Shown: in pieces, positions 30,921 through 41,814 of the stretch | Position numbering within the stretch: position 1 is the stretch's first letter | Layout of the letters: every line of letters starts with the position of its first letter | Source: Micrasema longulum | Taxonomy: Eukaryota > Arthropoda > Insecta > Trichoptera > Brachycentridae | DNA: 64,000 nucleotides | Assembly: GCA_022494885.1 (NCBI GenBank) | Contig: JAGVSM010001430.1 | Coordinates: forward strand, 1 to 64,000 | Reading direction: 5' to 3' | Made by a program: the position numbers and the translations under genes | The notes under the pieces: generated by a model | Told to the model about the DNA's origin: nothing | What the model saw: only the letters and a program-made list of their open reading frames with translations | Database searches by the model: none

Positions 30921-32784
30921 AACTTTTTGTACATAATGTAAATTGTACATTTGCGGGCTTATTACCAAATAACAATTTCTTCCAACCAACTAGTAAAAAA
31001 AAGTTTAATTTTTATAATTCAATTTACAAAACACATTTTATTGAATATTGTCCAAAAATAGAATTTTCTGGATTTGTATATAAATTACTTTATAAATACA
31101 ACTACTCAATGGGAAAACGAAAAAAGAGAAAAAAGGAAAGAAGGGGAAATTAAGGAAGAGAAAAGATATGTTTCTTGAGACGTGATTTAAACAGAGATAT
31201 TTACATGGAATGGATGTAATATATGTTTTTTAAAACACCATTTTTTTAAAAATAAAAATTTAAATGTTTACTTTTGCTTTATGAAAAAAGTTTCAAAAAG
31301 TTCGTCGATTTTACTAAGCGAGTTCGAACAAATATCTTATATATGAAATTGAATAAAATAAAATACATGTCCTCTCTACTCTCCGTATTTGAAATTAAAA
31401 TTTAACGTGTTCTTTGCAGCCAGTCATGCGCTGAGGCCACTCAAAAGGAATAGAAGATTTGGATAAGAAAATGTATGACGATGATAAAAAAATGATAAGA
31501 ATGATGAGGATGTGGATGTTCAATTATATTGAATACAATTGCTATATAAACATGTACAATAGTACATTTCAACGTAGTCATGCAGAAAGCTGCCAGCCAT
31601 AGAAAAGTAAAACTGAGATAATGACACGTGAAAAATGTGAATAGTCAAATCTTCATAACATCAACAGTTGGAATATTTTTGACTGACAAATGGTAAACAA
31701 TAAATACGTTAGTTTTTTTAATATAATAAACAAGAATTAAATTGTGTATTTGACCAGAAATGAATTTAAAACGCGTCGAAATATATTTCTAGACCAGTGG
31801 GTGTTTTCTGCAAATTATGAAATGCCCTTTTATTACAGTTATTTGTATGAAAGCGATCTGGCTGTTTTAAATAGAACATATAATTAAATTTACTGCACTC
31901 GATAACACCAATATATATTTTTTCAAAATTGTGGACTACATAACTTCGTTCATTTCAGATTTCAGAAATAATTATTTTTGATGTTTTTTTAAAAATCAGA
32001 ATACAAAGAGCACTTTATCCCCAATTAACCCCAATAAAGCATTTTCCTAAAAGATAACTCAAAAATATGCTTTTATACGCGTTTCTGATCAAAATATAAA
32101 ATAAAATCGTGTTTTATATTTTTTTCGCATTAATTTACGTTTCCGGCTTATGCGCAGTGGAAATGATCAAGGCTAAAGAAGAAGAAAAAAAAGACAAATC
32201 TGCCTGTGTTCATATTCATTTTTACAACTCTGTTGGTACTATTTGTGGGTCCTGTCTAGCAGAAATGAATTTATTTTTCTTCAAAGCTAGTCAACTATTA
32301 GTTACAAAATTACATAGTGCATAAAAACATCCATCCAAATTATCCTTATCTCTAGACATTGCTTACTTCAAAACTATCGTGTCATTAGTCGCAGATTCTC
32401 CGAATAAACAGTTGTGGAAAGTGGATTATCAAAAACAATAAATCTCTCGCACTTTTGGCAAAAATAGCACTTTCATTTTACACTTTCCCGATTAAGTTTT
32501 TGCTTCCTGTAATCAGCGTGAGAAAGACTTATCTCGGGCGGGTAGTCTTGGCTGAAAATATTCTCAAGGGAAGGGGATGATAGCACTTGGCTGAGAACTT
32601 TGCCAAATGGAAGGGATGAGAAAAAAGTCACGCTGCTTCTTATATTTCCAATTATGCAGCTAACTCACGGAAGTTTGACAGTTCTAAAATTACCCGAATA
32701 AAAACAACATTAACAAATAAATAGTTTGTAGGTAATCAAATAGTTTGCATGGTTAAACTCACCATCAAATATTTTCTATGTTTC
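30921..32784. other. unassigned AT-rich DNA
   Basis: A purine-rich stretch lies at about 31105-31180. An imperfect direct repeat of about 37 bases (CTTGGCTGAAAATATTCTC and CTTGGCTGAGAACTTTGCC) lies at 32547-32621. Frame 32109-32324 has a hydrophobic start but no recognised family. Confidence 0.4.
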
Positions 32785-32905
32785 CATCATTATCATCATC
32801 ATCATGCCTTTATCCGAACCAGGTGGTGCATAGGGCACTGCATTGGTTCACCAAAAGCAGCGTATATTAATCATCTGTTACATGAAGAAATTGTCTTAAA
32901 CTAAC
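32785..32905 (-). mobile_element. SINE family B, 3' half
   Basis: The ATCATTATCATCATCATCAT tail, then CAGGTGGTGCATAGGGC and AAAAGCAGCGTATATTAATC, is the reverse of the family B end. Confidence 0.65.
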
Positions 32906-32970
32906 ATGCCGACCTTATGCATATGCATTTAAACTGTATATGCATATAAAGTAATTAGGTAAATAAATTA
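32906..32970 (+). mobile_element. LINE 3' tail scrap
   Basis: GACCTTATGCATATGCATTT and AGTAATTAGGTAAATAAATT resemble the 3' ends at 4350-4412 and 24540-24600. Confidence 0.45.
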
Positions 32971-33004
32971 AGGTAGGGTGGCCATTTCTACGCTTCAGGT
33001 GTCA

Positions 33005-33560
33005 ATCCACAAAATATTGCAATGTGAAACATGCATTGCATTTTATTTTTATCAAACAAAGAAAACATAGATAAACTAACTGTATTACAAAATAAAGCCT
33101 TTAGAATCATTTTGAAAAAAAACAGATACACGAGGGTAAAGTCGATGGTAAATGAAATGAAATTATTAACATATAAACAAAGAATATTTCACAATACAAT
33201 GATATTTGTTCATAAAATTATAAACTGTAATAAAAAAACAGAATTTTGGAAAAAAAATTGATCGGAACCAGTATGAACACGATCACAATACTAGAGAAAA
33301 GAACAAAATTAGACTTCCATTTAGGAAAACGGCAAAGTCACAAAATTCAATTTTATTTAAAGCAATTAAAAAGTATTACGAAATGGAAAAAAATATTTAT
33401 GAAGAAAAAAAACATATCAAAATTTAAAATAATGGTCAAGACATATGTGATAAACAATTTATAAATTAAATATATTTGCAATGTTATTATTAGAACACAC
33501 ATAACAATATGTATGATATGTGTGCCCTACTTTAAGATTTAAATTTAAAAAAAAAAAAAA
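33005..33560 (+). pseudogene. non-LTR retrotransposon C-terminus with poly-A tail
   Basis: 33031-33261 reads ENIDKLTVLQNKAFRIILK, the LQNKAxRII block after the polymerase, then MKLLTYKQRIFHNTMIFV. A one-base frameshift near 33255 moves to 33246-33464, which gives KLDFHLGKRQSHKIQFY, LKQLKSITKWK and KFKIMVKTYVINNL with a natural stop at 33462-33464. The 3' UTR is short and ends in ATTTAAATTT and 14 or so A at about 33547-33560. The 5' side is truncated within the C-terminal region, as usual for LINE copies. It looks relatively young: only one frame break in about 145 codons. Confidence 0.8.
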
Positions 33561-34104
33561 CATCATTTTTTTTAAATCAATATTTTATGTCCACCTTCTC
33601 AGGTACCAAGCCCGGGGCCTCAAGTATAATAGGCGAATGCATCAACCACGTTACTTCAACGTATACTTTTTCCACTTGATTTTTTGATAGTGGCCATGGT
33701 GTCAAAAATTCTGGTCAATGATACTACACTGCCAATATGTACAGAAAAACAGATCCATAATATCCGCAGGAGCCGTTTTTACCTAGCAAATTGCCCTGTT
33801 TAAAATATATTAACTTTACCTCCAGAACACAATGTCGGGTATGGGATACAAAAAAATCAATCTTTAAACAAAAATAATAACGTAAGAATTAAAACAAAAA
33901 AACGCCTTCAAATTGACCCATTTTTCTTTTTCTTGTATTGAAATCAGCATAAATACCAGAAAATATATGAAAATTCTTCAGCATTATTTTCTTTCATTGC
34001 TTATTTTCCCAGACTTAATTAATGAGAAAATCGACCATTCAGGTATTCTGTATTATTTCTTTACAATTTCTACAGTAAAGTCAATCCAATTGAATAAATA
34101 AAAT
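33561..34104. other. unassigned sequence
   Basis: No feature was recognised. Confidence 0.4.
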
Positions 34105-34345
34105 TAAAGCACTTGATTGTGAGAATTCCAATTAAAAAGAAAGTCAAGATATTATGAGAGATCAATAATTACGAGTAATTAATTAGAGAATCTCTCTAAA
34201 GGCGATTTAATTCGACGAAATTATGTATAATTGATCATCCAATAATATCGTTCCTTTGCAATCATTGAATTAATCAATGAGTTTGTTATAATTATCGTTT
34301 GTATTTCCATTCCGGTTTGCATTGATTCAAAACGATAATAATTTT
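34105..34345. promoter_or_regulatory. possible conserved non-coding element
   Basis: Non-repetitive, complex sequence with many TAATTA, AATTAATC and ATTGAT words of the kind bound by homeodomain proteins. AT-richness alone gives many such words, so this is weak evidence. Confidence 0.2.
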
Positions 34346-34434
34346 ACTTTTAGTTATTCAAATCTGTATTTGAAAAGAAAACATCTGTGTCTATACGGCT
34401 TTCAGTACAGTTTATTTGTTTTTTAAACAAACGT

Positions 34435-34495
34435 TACTTAGTAAGAAGTGGAGTTACTGACTGCATAATAAATGTAAACAACAATTGTCTTGAAC
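34435..34495 (+). mobile_element. RTE-like scrap
   Basis: VTDCIINVNNNCLE in the 34387-34785 frame matches the RTE-like block seen across the Sola insertion (38010-38034 joined to 40270-40300). Confidence 0.6.
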
Positions 34496-34499
34496 TTGC

Positions 34500-34655
34500 A
34501 TTATCAATCTTCAGGCCTTACATAAGTGAAAAAAAACAGTGGATTCAACTCAATAACTTCTTGTATTTTCCAATCACCGTTTTTTCTGGAGTATTTCAAG
34601 GAGCCCACTTTGATCCATTATTATTTTATATTTTTTTCACAGTAAGCTGTCTAAC
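34500..34655 (+). mobile_element. jockey-like reverse transcriptase scrap
   Basis: YISEKKQWIQLNN and then VFSGVFQGAHFDPLLFYIFF match the LINE block SGVPQGSHLGPLLF that precedes the catalytic FADD. The Pro and Gly changes (VFQG, HFDP) show decay. It is joined in frame to the RTE scrap, a junction of two elements. Confidence 0.7.
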
Positions 34656-34737
34656 CAACTGCGCCACGGCGTCTATCAATTTTATTTACTCTTATTTTTT
34701 GTATCAATGCATTGCATATTATAATAAAGATACTAGT

Positions 34738-34776
34738 CTCAATGATCTCGCGAAAGTGATGAAACCGGTCACTGGT
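34738..34776 (+). ncRNA. hammerhead-like motif (PLE 4 relative)
   Basis: CTCAATGATCTCGCGAAAGT then GATGAAACCGGTCACTGG. The GAAACCGGTCACTGG end matches the family at 27030; the core is degraded. Just upstream, 34640-34675 on the minus strand has a tRNA-like GCCGTGGCGCAGTTGGTTAG A box. Confidence 0.4.
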
Positions 34777-34989
34777 TTTTCTTAGTTTGTAAAGTTAAAT
34801 ATAAGTCCTCTTTTATTTCTATAAACATATACCTACATGTTTTTTATTTAAAACATTAATAAACCAAAAATGTTTTGATGGAAAGAAGCATCAAATAATG
34901 ATTGAATAACATATCACAAAACGAGTAATAAATTTTATGCATCTACTATTTTGCATTGTTTTTAAAAAAAATATGAACCCGTTTTACGT

Positions 34990-35345
34990 TTGTAGTTTCC
35001 GCCATCTTGAGCACCTCATATTTTATTCAAACATCCCGGGCGATATAGAAGGAATCTTCTTTACCGACTTGAATAACATTCGCATTAGGCGAAATGGCGC
35101 GATATCATTATTAGATTATTCCCGTGGCCCGGGTGTTAATATGGCCGGGTATTTACGTTCTTGTGCCGCAGTTTCGGCTAATGGCTATTTATTGCCTGTG
35201 AATGCAAAATTCCTTCCGGGAGGGTTCAGAATATTAATCCCGGATGCTCCTTTTTCCAAAAGCCGATAATCGCCGGTCTGAAAGCGACGCCATTGTCTTC
35301 GCTCACTCGCGGTCCAATGTGTATGGACACACAACACACGTAATA
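34990..35345. promoter_or_regulatory. non-repetitive GC- and CpG-richer island
   Basis: The sequence is clearly richer in GC and CpG than its surroundings (CCCGTGGCCCGGGTGTTAA, CCGATAATCGCCGGTCTG). It does not match other repeats here. A 110-codon frame (34937-35269) is open across it, with GIFFTDLNNIRIRRNGAIS in the middle, but no domain was recognised. It could be a regulatory element, an exon, or an unfamiliar repeat. Confidence 0.25.
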
Positions 35346-35722
35346 TACATACGGCTATTCTAGATTTTGCCAGACGGTTTTAAACTGAATAACCATTACG
35401 AGTAGTTGAAGAATAATAAGTTTGCCGAAAAGACAGTTCGAAGTTTAGCAAATTTCTAATGTGGATAAGTTATTTTGGCATTAAACATAGGTAGGGAATA
35501 TATTATTTATATGCCAATAAATAATATTATAGGAACATCTATTTGTTATTTTTCTTCTTTTTTTAAATTTCTAAACAGATCCTAAGATCTGTGTAACAGA
35601 AAATTAGTTATTCTCCTAAGATGATGAGGCCCAACTGTTCCTTCATCTATTGGATAGTCTTCCAGGCGGACGTTGTCCAGATTGAATTTCATTGGCTGCA
35701 GTGTACACAAGTCTGTCGCTGC

Positions 35723-36052
35723 TCATTTTTATTTTTATTTATTCATATTTTACTCTTACAATCTATAAACAATAATAAAAATAATGTGACCTCACTGGGG
35801 TTACCCGTGCCGGGGACACTTAACAATACACTTTTTTGAAATGTTTTTACATGTGAGAATAAACAAAAAAGACTAACTTAAAAAACAGAGATAATTAACA
35901 AAATATTCAGACTGTTTTAAAAACTAAGTATATGTGTTCATCTTTATTGTTAATATTACAAAACGCACAATAAAAATAAAAAACCTTACATAAGCTATAC
36001 GTTTGTGGAGCAGTTGATTCAATATTGGTTTGAGCGAATGGGACAATCCATT
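35723..36052 (-). mobile_element. LINE 3' UTR, family Y, second copy
   Basis: Collinear with 22586-22912, see there. It abuts another minus-strand LINE fragment on its right. Confidence 0.7.
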
Positions 36053-36149
36053 TTACTTCTACCTAGCTCCACTATCCATTTTTTATAGCCTTTTTAAACA
36101 TTTTCTCGTTACTAATTGTTTTAATAAATAGTGGAAGTAGGTTTTGTTC

Positions 36150-36715
36150 ATATGATTCCTTCGGCATCTTCATCTGGATCTGTTCCATCGTACGATATCC
36201 TCTATTTCACACGTATCTCAATCTATAATATTATGGATTCGGTCTTAGAGCGTTTTTCTAGTAAATAACCTTAACACCTTCATTTAACAGTTCTCAGTAG
36301 TTTTTTGGTACGAACAGTGTCAGCTCGCGCTTCTACGGCATACATCATAATGGGTCTCACACATGTCTTGTAATATTTTGACCTTACTATCGGTACGTAT
36401 ATCCTTATTTCTCTTTATTACATTCCTCAGACACCCCGATACAGATTAAGCTTTTTTGACCTGTTCTTAAACTTCAGGGTACAAATCGCCACAACCTGAG
36501 ATTTTTACTCACAGATATCTATAACTTATGACCTATTCCACTGACTTATTGTCAATAATTAGCTTACACCTTATAGGTTGTCAGGATACGGTAAAACTAA
36601 ACATTTTGTTTACTGATATTGACATGCTTAGCCTTTGTGATACTAAGTGGGATTTATGCAGCATTATTTGTAGGTCATTTTCGGATTCGGCTTCGGATTT
36701 TTTCTATGATTTATT
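36150..36715 (-). pseudogene. LINE reverse transcriptase C-terminal half
   Basis: The minus strand reads, in changing frames: LQIMLHKSHLVSQRLSMSIS, VNKMFSFTVS, RCKLIIDNKSVE, YRYL, VKISGCGDLYPEV, IYVPIVRSKYYKTCVRPIMM, YAVEARADTVRTKKLLRTV and RDRIHNII. This is the stretch from just after the catalytic site through the thumb and connector of a LINE polymerase. The catalytic motif itself is missing at the 36715 edge. At least four frame breaks. The LINE clade is not decided. Confidence 0.75.
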
Positions 36716-37789
36716 TTGTTGCCCTTTAATAATAAAGAATACTTTTGTTTACTATTTTTCCAATAATATGTATTTCATTGCTTTATAATAATGCTTTATT
36801 TTTAATACTCTGTTTTATCACTTACGTTTATTGTAAAAAAACAAAAACAAAAAAAAAAAAAACATTTGTATTTATTTGTTTATTACCCCCTATTGTTGCT
36901 GAGATTTTTAATTTATTTTGCTATAACACGGCTAAATTATACGTTTATTCGCATAAATTATGGAAAGTAAATTACTAAACAGTATGACTTCATGCTTTTT
37001 TTTAAATGTCTAAATTTTAGAATATTCCGTCTTTAACTAGTGGTAACACGATGTTACATCACTGCGCGCAAAGGGATTATTTACCAGTCTTTTAAGAGTT
37101 AAAAGCGGTAAATCCTTAAATTATTGTGCACATTCGTTTAAAGCCATTATCATTTGATGAACATGATTGTGTAGGTACGCTTATGTAAATTTAATAAAGA
37201 CGCATGACTTTCGGGCTTTGCACGAACATTCGTCAAACTTTGGTTAATTCCAGTAATACTTATGTCTACCATAAATACTTCATCTAATCAAAATACATAT
37301 TTGTACACAGTACATGCGTTGATAGAATTGATATTTATTTTGTAGAACTCCATATTAATCTAGACATTTTGTACACATGAACTCAAGATCGAGTAAGTTA
37401 TACTGTAACATACATATAACTTAGATGATGTTTAGTATATCACCAAATTATATAAACAGGTAATTAATTCACAAGTAAAATGCGACATTTTTTTCTGATA
37501 TCTTATGAGGTTTTAAACAGAGTAAAATGCATAACACATACTTTTGACCAAATTTTCGCAAATCAATTTAAAATTCCCCTTAGATTCATTTGTTAATCAT
37601 GTATGTGTTGGACCGATAAAAGTTGCGGATAATTGTATTTTTCAAAACAATTGATACTTTTTTGTATGATCTGGAGGGCGGATTTAATTTATTTTTTGTT
37701 TGTAAAGACAAGCTTTGAACCAAATCCGAGGGGAGAGTATTACTTGCAATCCGGCAAATTCAAAATCTTAAAAAGTGAGATGTGAAATA
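36716..37789. other. unassigned AT-rich DNA
   Basis: An A-rich run lies at about 36835-36862. Two hydrophobic frames (36528-36978) are AT-driven. Nothing recognised. Confidence 0.4.
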
Positions 37790-38034
37790 AAAATGGACAA
37801 CTTTATGAAAGAGATAGAATGTATGGGTATTAGAGCAAAAATGGATATGTTTTCAGTAAGCTTCTTGTTGTATGCTGATAATGCAGTTCTGTTAGCAAAC
37901 AGCAACAAGTATATGTAAAAATAGTCTCTAGAATGTAAGATGGATGCCTGGAGAGTGAATTGGTGATGAACGAAAGTAAGTCAAAAGTGATGGTACTTAA
38001 AAGGTAAAGTGATGTTACTGACTGCATAATAAAT
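37790..38034 (+). pseudogene. RTE-like polymerase core, left of Sola insertion
   Basis: MDNFMKEIECMGIRAKMDMF and then SVSFLLYADNAVLLANS contain the polymerase catalytic box. The second Asp of YADD is Asn here, so even an intact copy would be inactive. After a frame break come VMNESKSKVMVLKR and SDVTDCIINE. The reading is cut at 38034 by the Sola-like element and resumes at 40270. Confidence 0.8.
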
Positions 38035-40273
38035 GAAGACCTGTAATAAAATAGGGCTTAAATACCAAAAAATCAAAAATGAAGTTGAGTATGAGGAAAT
38101 GTTCTATATGCCTACGCCAATAACACAAATTAGAACTTATGTACCAGAAAAAAATATTTTATATCAATCTAAAGTCATGTATATGGGATGGAGCCTAAGT
38201 ACAATACCCATTAACGCATATAAGGGCCTACGTGATTAATCGCAGCGCTAAGCATTTCATACTAAATGGCTGGACGCGAGACTTGTGATCCGGATATGCC
38301 TTTTACAAAAAAGCGGAAAAGAAGTGGTTTTAATAAGTTAAACGAAAATAAAAAGTTAAAAACCCAAGGAAAACAATATTGTTCTACTAAAAATTTGATT
38401 GTACCAGCAATAAGTCCTCCGAATACTTCGGTAAGTCGATTTGTTTTTAAAAATCTGTTTTGACAAGTTTCAACTAGCGTTCAGAATCTAGGGATGTGCA
38501 AACGATGTCTGAGGTGCACAGGGGTCAAAGCACGAAGCCTGGGAGGAGAAATCGAGTGAACACGATCACCTTATAGTGAGTGATATTTTCTGCCATTTTT
38601 TAAATGAAGAATCGGCTGTCAAAATGTTTATGTTTGTATGGGGAATTCGAAATAATTGTCGGCGAATTTCGTTTTCGAATTGCACGGCGTCTGATATCTC
38701 AATTATTTTGGTATAGAAAAATATCGGCTTAAAATACAATCTTTGAGTGAATCACTAAAGTTTTAAGAATAGCGTTGTATTTTATGTTCATTCGCATGAT
38801 ACTTTGCCTTATTTATTCTGAGATTTTAAAAGGATTTTTCTATATTTATAACTAAGTGCTAAATTGACCCCGTTATACCAAATTTTACAAATTTTATTCA
38901 AACGTTTTAACTAAAATTCATGTATAATTTAGTATGTATTTCATATATAATTTAGAAGATTAATAGCTTTATAGCTTAATTTACGAGAAACATTGGGCAT
39001 TTTCCTAATTACTCCAGCGAAATTATCAGATAGGTGGGTGGATATTTATTTTTTGGCAAGAAAGTGATAAAAATACGGCTTTTCGAAATGTCAAAAGTGA
39101 AATACGTATTCACCCAGGTAAATAATTTGTAGTATTGCTTGAATGTTAACCTTAGAAAGTGGCAATTAGGGTTATTTTTGACAGTCCTCAGTAAAGTTGA
39201 CTTTTTTTTTCAGTTCACTTGCAAGTGCCAGAATGACTGTAAAAGTCTTCTTTATGATCAAAAACTGCAGTTGCATAAATAATTTTACGAAACTGGTGAC
39301 TGGTTGAAGCAAAGTGTATATTTAATGGGATTATTCCATATTTCAAACATTAAAAGACGGAGAAATGGGAAATACGAAAACCCATCAGAAAGCAAAAGGC
39401 TGTGTACTGTTTATTACACTGTCCCTAATGACAATGGTCAAGTAGTCAATGTCTGTCGTGCCACTTTTATTGATATATTTGGAGTAATTATTAAGATAAT
39501 TCGAGTGCTACTTATGGAGAAAAAAACGCGGAGAGACTATCCTCACCGAAAAAGGGGTAATAAGAAAAAAATATCTAAAATTCGATCTTGAAGACGAAAA
39601 CCAAGTCATCGGGCATGTTAAATTGTTTCCACGACAAGAAAGCCAATATTCACGAGCTAAGACAAGTAATAAATTAATTAAATTTAAAAAGAAATAAATT
39701 AATTGGCGATATAAAAACCTATGAACTACGCTAATTAGATTACCAAAGCCGGATCACGGACGAAAAAAAAAGATTTACTCAACATGATCGAGTATATGCC
39801 TTCTGAAGAACACAAAAATTTCTATAAAAATCTTTTCCAGTAGAGAGTTATGATAGATATCTTTTTCCATTGATTAATAATTATTATTTTTAATTTACAT
39901 ACCTACATTATAAATGATGTATTTTTTTGTTCAAAATTATTAGTTTTACGCATCCTTGAATTAAAAATCAGACATTTTAATGGATGTTGGTGATAGGCCC
40001 TATTTTATGTTTTTACGCTAGGCACTTAGGCCTGACTAATGAAATAGCAGTTGGTCTTAAGGCCTTCTCAATTACTTTGTTATTTTATACCCTTTTAAAA
40101 TAATATTTTAGTATATAATTTTCACTAAACTTATTTCTTACACATTTGTACACATTTTTAAGAATTAAAAAATATATGTTGAATATCAAAAAAACTGAGT
40201 ATATCTTTTAACCCTTGTAACTTTTTTTCACTTTTCTGGTGCTTAGGCCCAATTTTATTACAGGTCTTCAAAT
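38031..40273 (+). mobile_element. Sola-like DNA transposon with TIRs and AAAT duplication
   Basis: Element 38035-40269. The left end GAAGACCTGTAATAAAATAG and the right end (reversed) GAAGACCTGTAATAAAATTG match for about 31 bases with five mismatches. AAAT flanks both sides (38031-38034 and 40270-40273). Removing the element restores the interrupted RTE reading (CIIN to VNNECL). A 4-bp duplication is what Sola-superfamily elements make. At 2.2 kb it is short for an autonomous Sola element, so it is probably internally deleted. Confidence 0.8.
38266..39845 (+). pseudogene. Sola-like transposon protein, two-exon N-terminal part, decayed
   Basis: Exon 1 (38266-38434) starts MAGRETCDPDMPFTKKRKRS, a basic N-terminus, and ends at a good donor (TCG then GTAAGT). 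The acceptor is a poly-T tract plus CAG ending about 39212. Exon 2 opens with FTCKCQNDCKSLLYDQKLQ, a CxC...C motif. A frameshift occurs at about 39277. It goes on with FYETGDWLKQSVYLMG, NIKRRRNGKYENPS and VVNVCRATFIDIFGVIIK. After another shift, ENQVIGHVKLFPRQESQYSR (39598 onward). This order (basic start, CxC, FWxxGD, VCxxFFxxxxGV, FPxxESHYSR) is that of a multi-copy protein family common in arthropod genomes. I recall it as transposon-borne but cannot verify the name. The catalytic domain is not readable. Confidence 0.65.
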
Positions 40274-40930
40274 GTTAACAACGAATGTCTTGATCAATTA
40301 GAAGAATTTGTGTATCTAGAAAGAATCAAAGAGCAGAAAAAGATGTTAGAAGGAGAGTGAATGTGTGCAACAAAATAAACGGCGCACTTAGCACAGTAAT
40401 TGTCAATAAAAATATTTCAATTGAAGCTAAACTGGTAGTGCACAGTGGAGTTTTAATCCCGACACTTATGTATGGTAGTGAAACATGGAACTAACTGGCA
40501 GAGAAAGGATGAAAACCGAATGAACGCGGTTGAAATGCGATCTCTTAGACGAATGTGTGGGAAATTAATGTATGACAGGGTGAGTGAAAATCTGAGTCAA
40601 GTATAATTGATAAAATTATGAAAGGGTCTCTGAGATGATTTGGTCATGTAGATCGAATAGACAACGAAAAACTGGTTAAACAAGTATAGATGGTGAAAAT
40701 GAACGGCAACGTGAGACGAGGACGACCAAGAAAGACGTGACATGATCAGATAAACTTAAATCTTAAGTCTGGTCATGACAAAAGCAGACAGTACCAAATG
40801 TATGACAAGATGTATGAATGTCGAAGAAACTAGGAATGTATGCCAGGATAGACATGTATGGCTGTCCATTTTCTCTACCTACCTCGACGGGGAAATGGCG
40901 TGATGTTAGTAGTTGTGGTGAAAAAAAACT
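40270..40930 (+). pseudogene. RTE-like LINE C-terminus, right of Sola insertion
   Basis: This continues the copy at 37790-38034: VNNECLDQLEEFVYLE, RRRVNVCNKINGALSTVIV, KLVVHSGVLIPTLMYGSETW, MNAVEMRSLRRMCGK, FGHVDRIDNEKLVKQV, NVRRGRPRKT and KMYECRRN. The closing LPRRGNGVM block is at about 40883-40907. The (TTG)n tail is lost. Several stops and shifts. It is the most complete 3' half of the family in the window. Confidence 0.8.
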
Positions 40931-41814
40931 TTTTCAGAATACAGTTGTTTACAATAATTATACCATTGCAAATTCAAAAAACGGCTTTATTTGTGAGAAT
41001 CTGACTTTCAAATTATTGGGTTTGATGAAAACACGGCAATCTTAATCATAATTAAGTATTGCAAGGTTGATCATCTCCAAAATTAAACTAAGTAATTAAG
41101 TATTTCACCGTTATTTCTTGAGGTAATCATAATTATTTCATCACTGGTTACATATAAAATATTAGCTGGTTATAATAAAAAATTGCAACATGAAAAAACA
41201 TATTAAGGCTGAATCGATTTTTTGGTGATTCACTAAAAATAAAGAATTGTGAAGTTTTCAGGGTTGGAAAATAGTACCTTGAAATGTGGAATTAGTTTTT
41301 TAAATTGTTTTCCATGTATGTTTTTTTTACGGAGAAACGTGGATTAAAGAGGCTTGTTATTATAATAAATTCACAATATTGTTGTTACCGTACTTAAAAA
41401 GGAAGTAAAGGAAATTGCTTATATTCTTATTTTAACATTGCCAACAGCACGCTCCACAGTTCGGCTTAAGTCTCCCAAAACTGTTTTTTTTCCCTGGGGA
41501 CGCCATTTTTGTTTTCTTTCATAATACATAGTGGAAAATTTAAGATATGGCGGGCCGCGGGTCGGTTTCCTGTTGTTTCGTATTTTTGTGTGGATTTCTA
41601 TGCAAATTATATGACCCACGGACGAAAGCAATTGTATGCTCTTTGCCCCACTTTTTAGAAACAAAAATTGCATCTTTCTAACGATGAGTATTTCATTAAA
41701 AAGGAGAATTAACAAGTAATATTTTGAATGCCTCGCTGAACCAACTTGAGCAAATAACAGTGCGTCAATAAACAATTTTAATTCATTTTGTCTTTAATTC
41801 TCTACAATTACCAT
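40931..41814. other. unassigned sequence
   Basis: A 118-codon minus frame (41775-41419) includes KPTRGPPYLKFSTMYYERK but matches no family I know. No start signal or neighbour supports it. Confidence 0.35.

Noticed and set aside
32547..32621. Imperfect tandem duplication of about 37 bases
   Set aside because: Only two units, diverged and without context; not enough for a functional claim.
39275..39300. Hammerhead-like ACGAAACTGGTGACTGG
   Set aside because: It reads as ETGDWLKQ in the Sola-like protein frame and has no core or helix II upstream.
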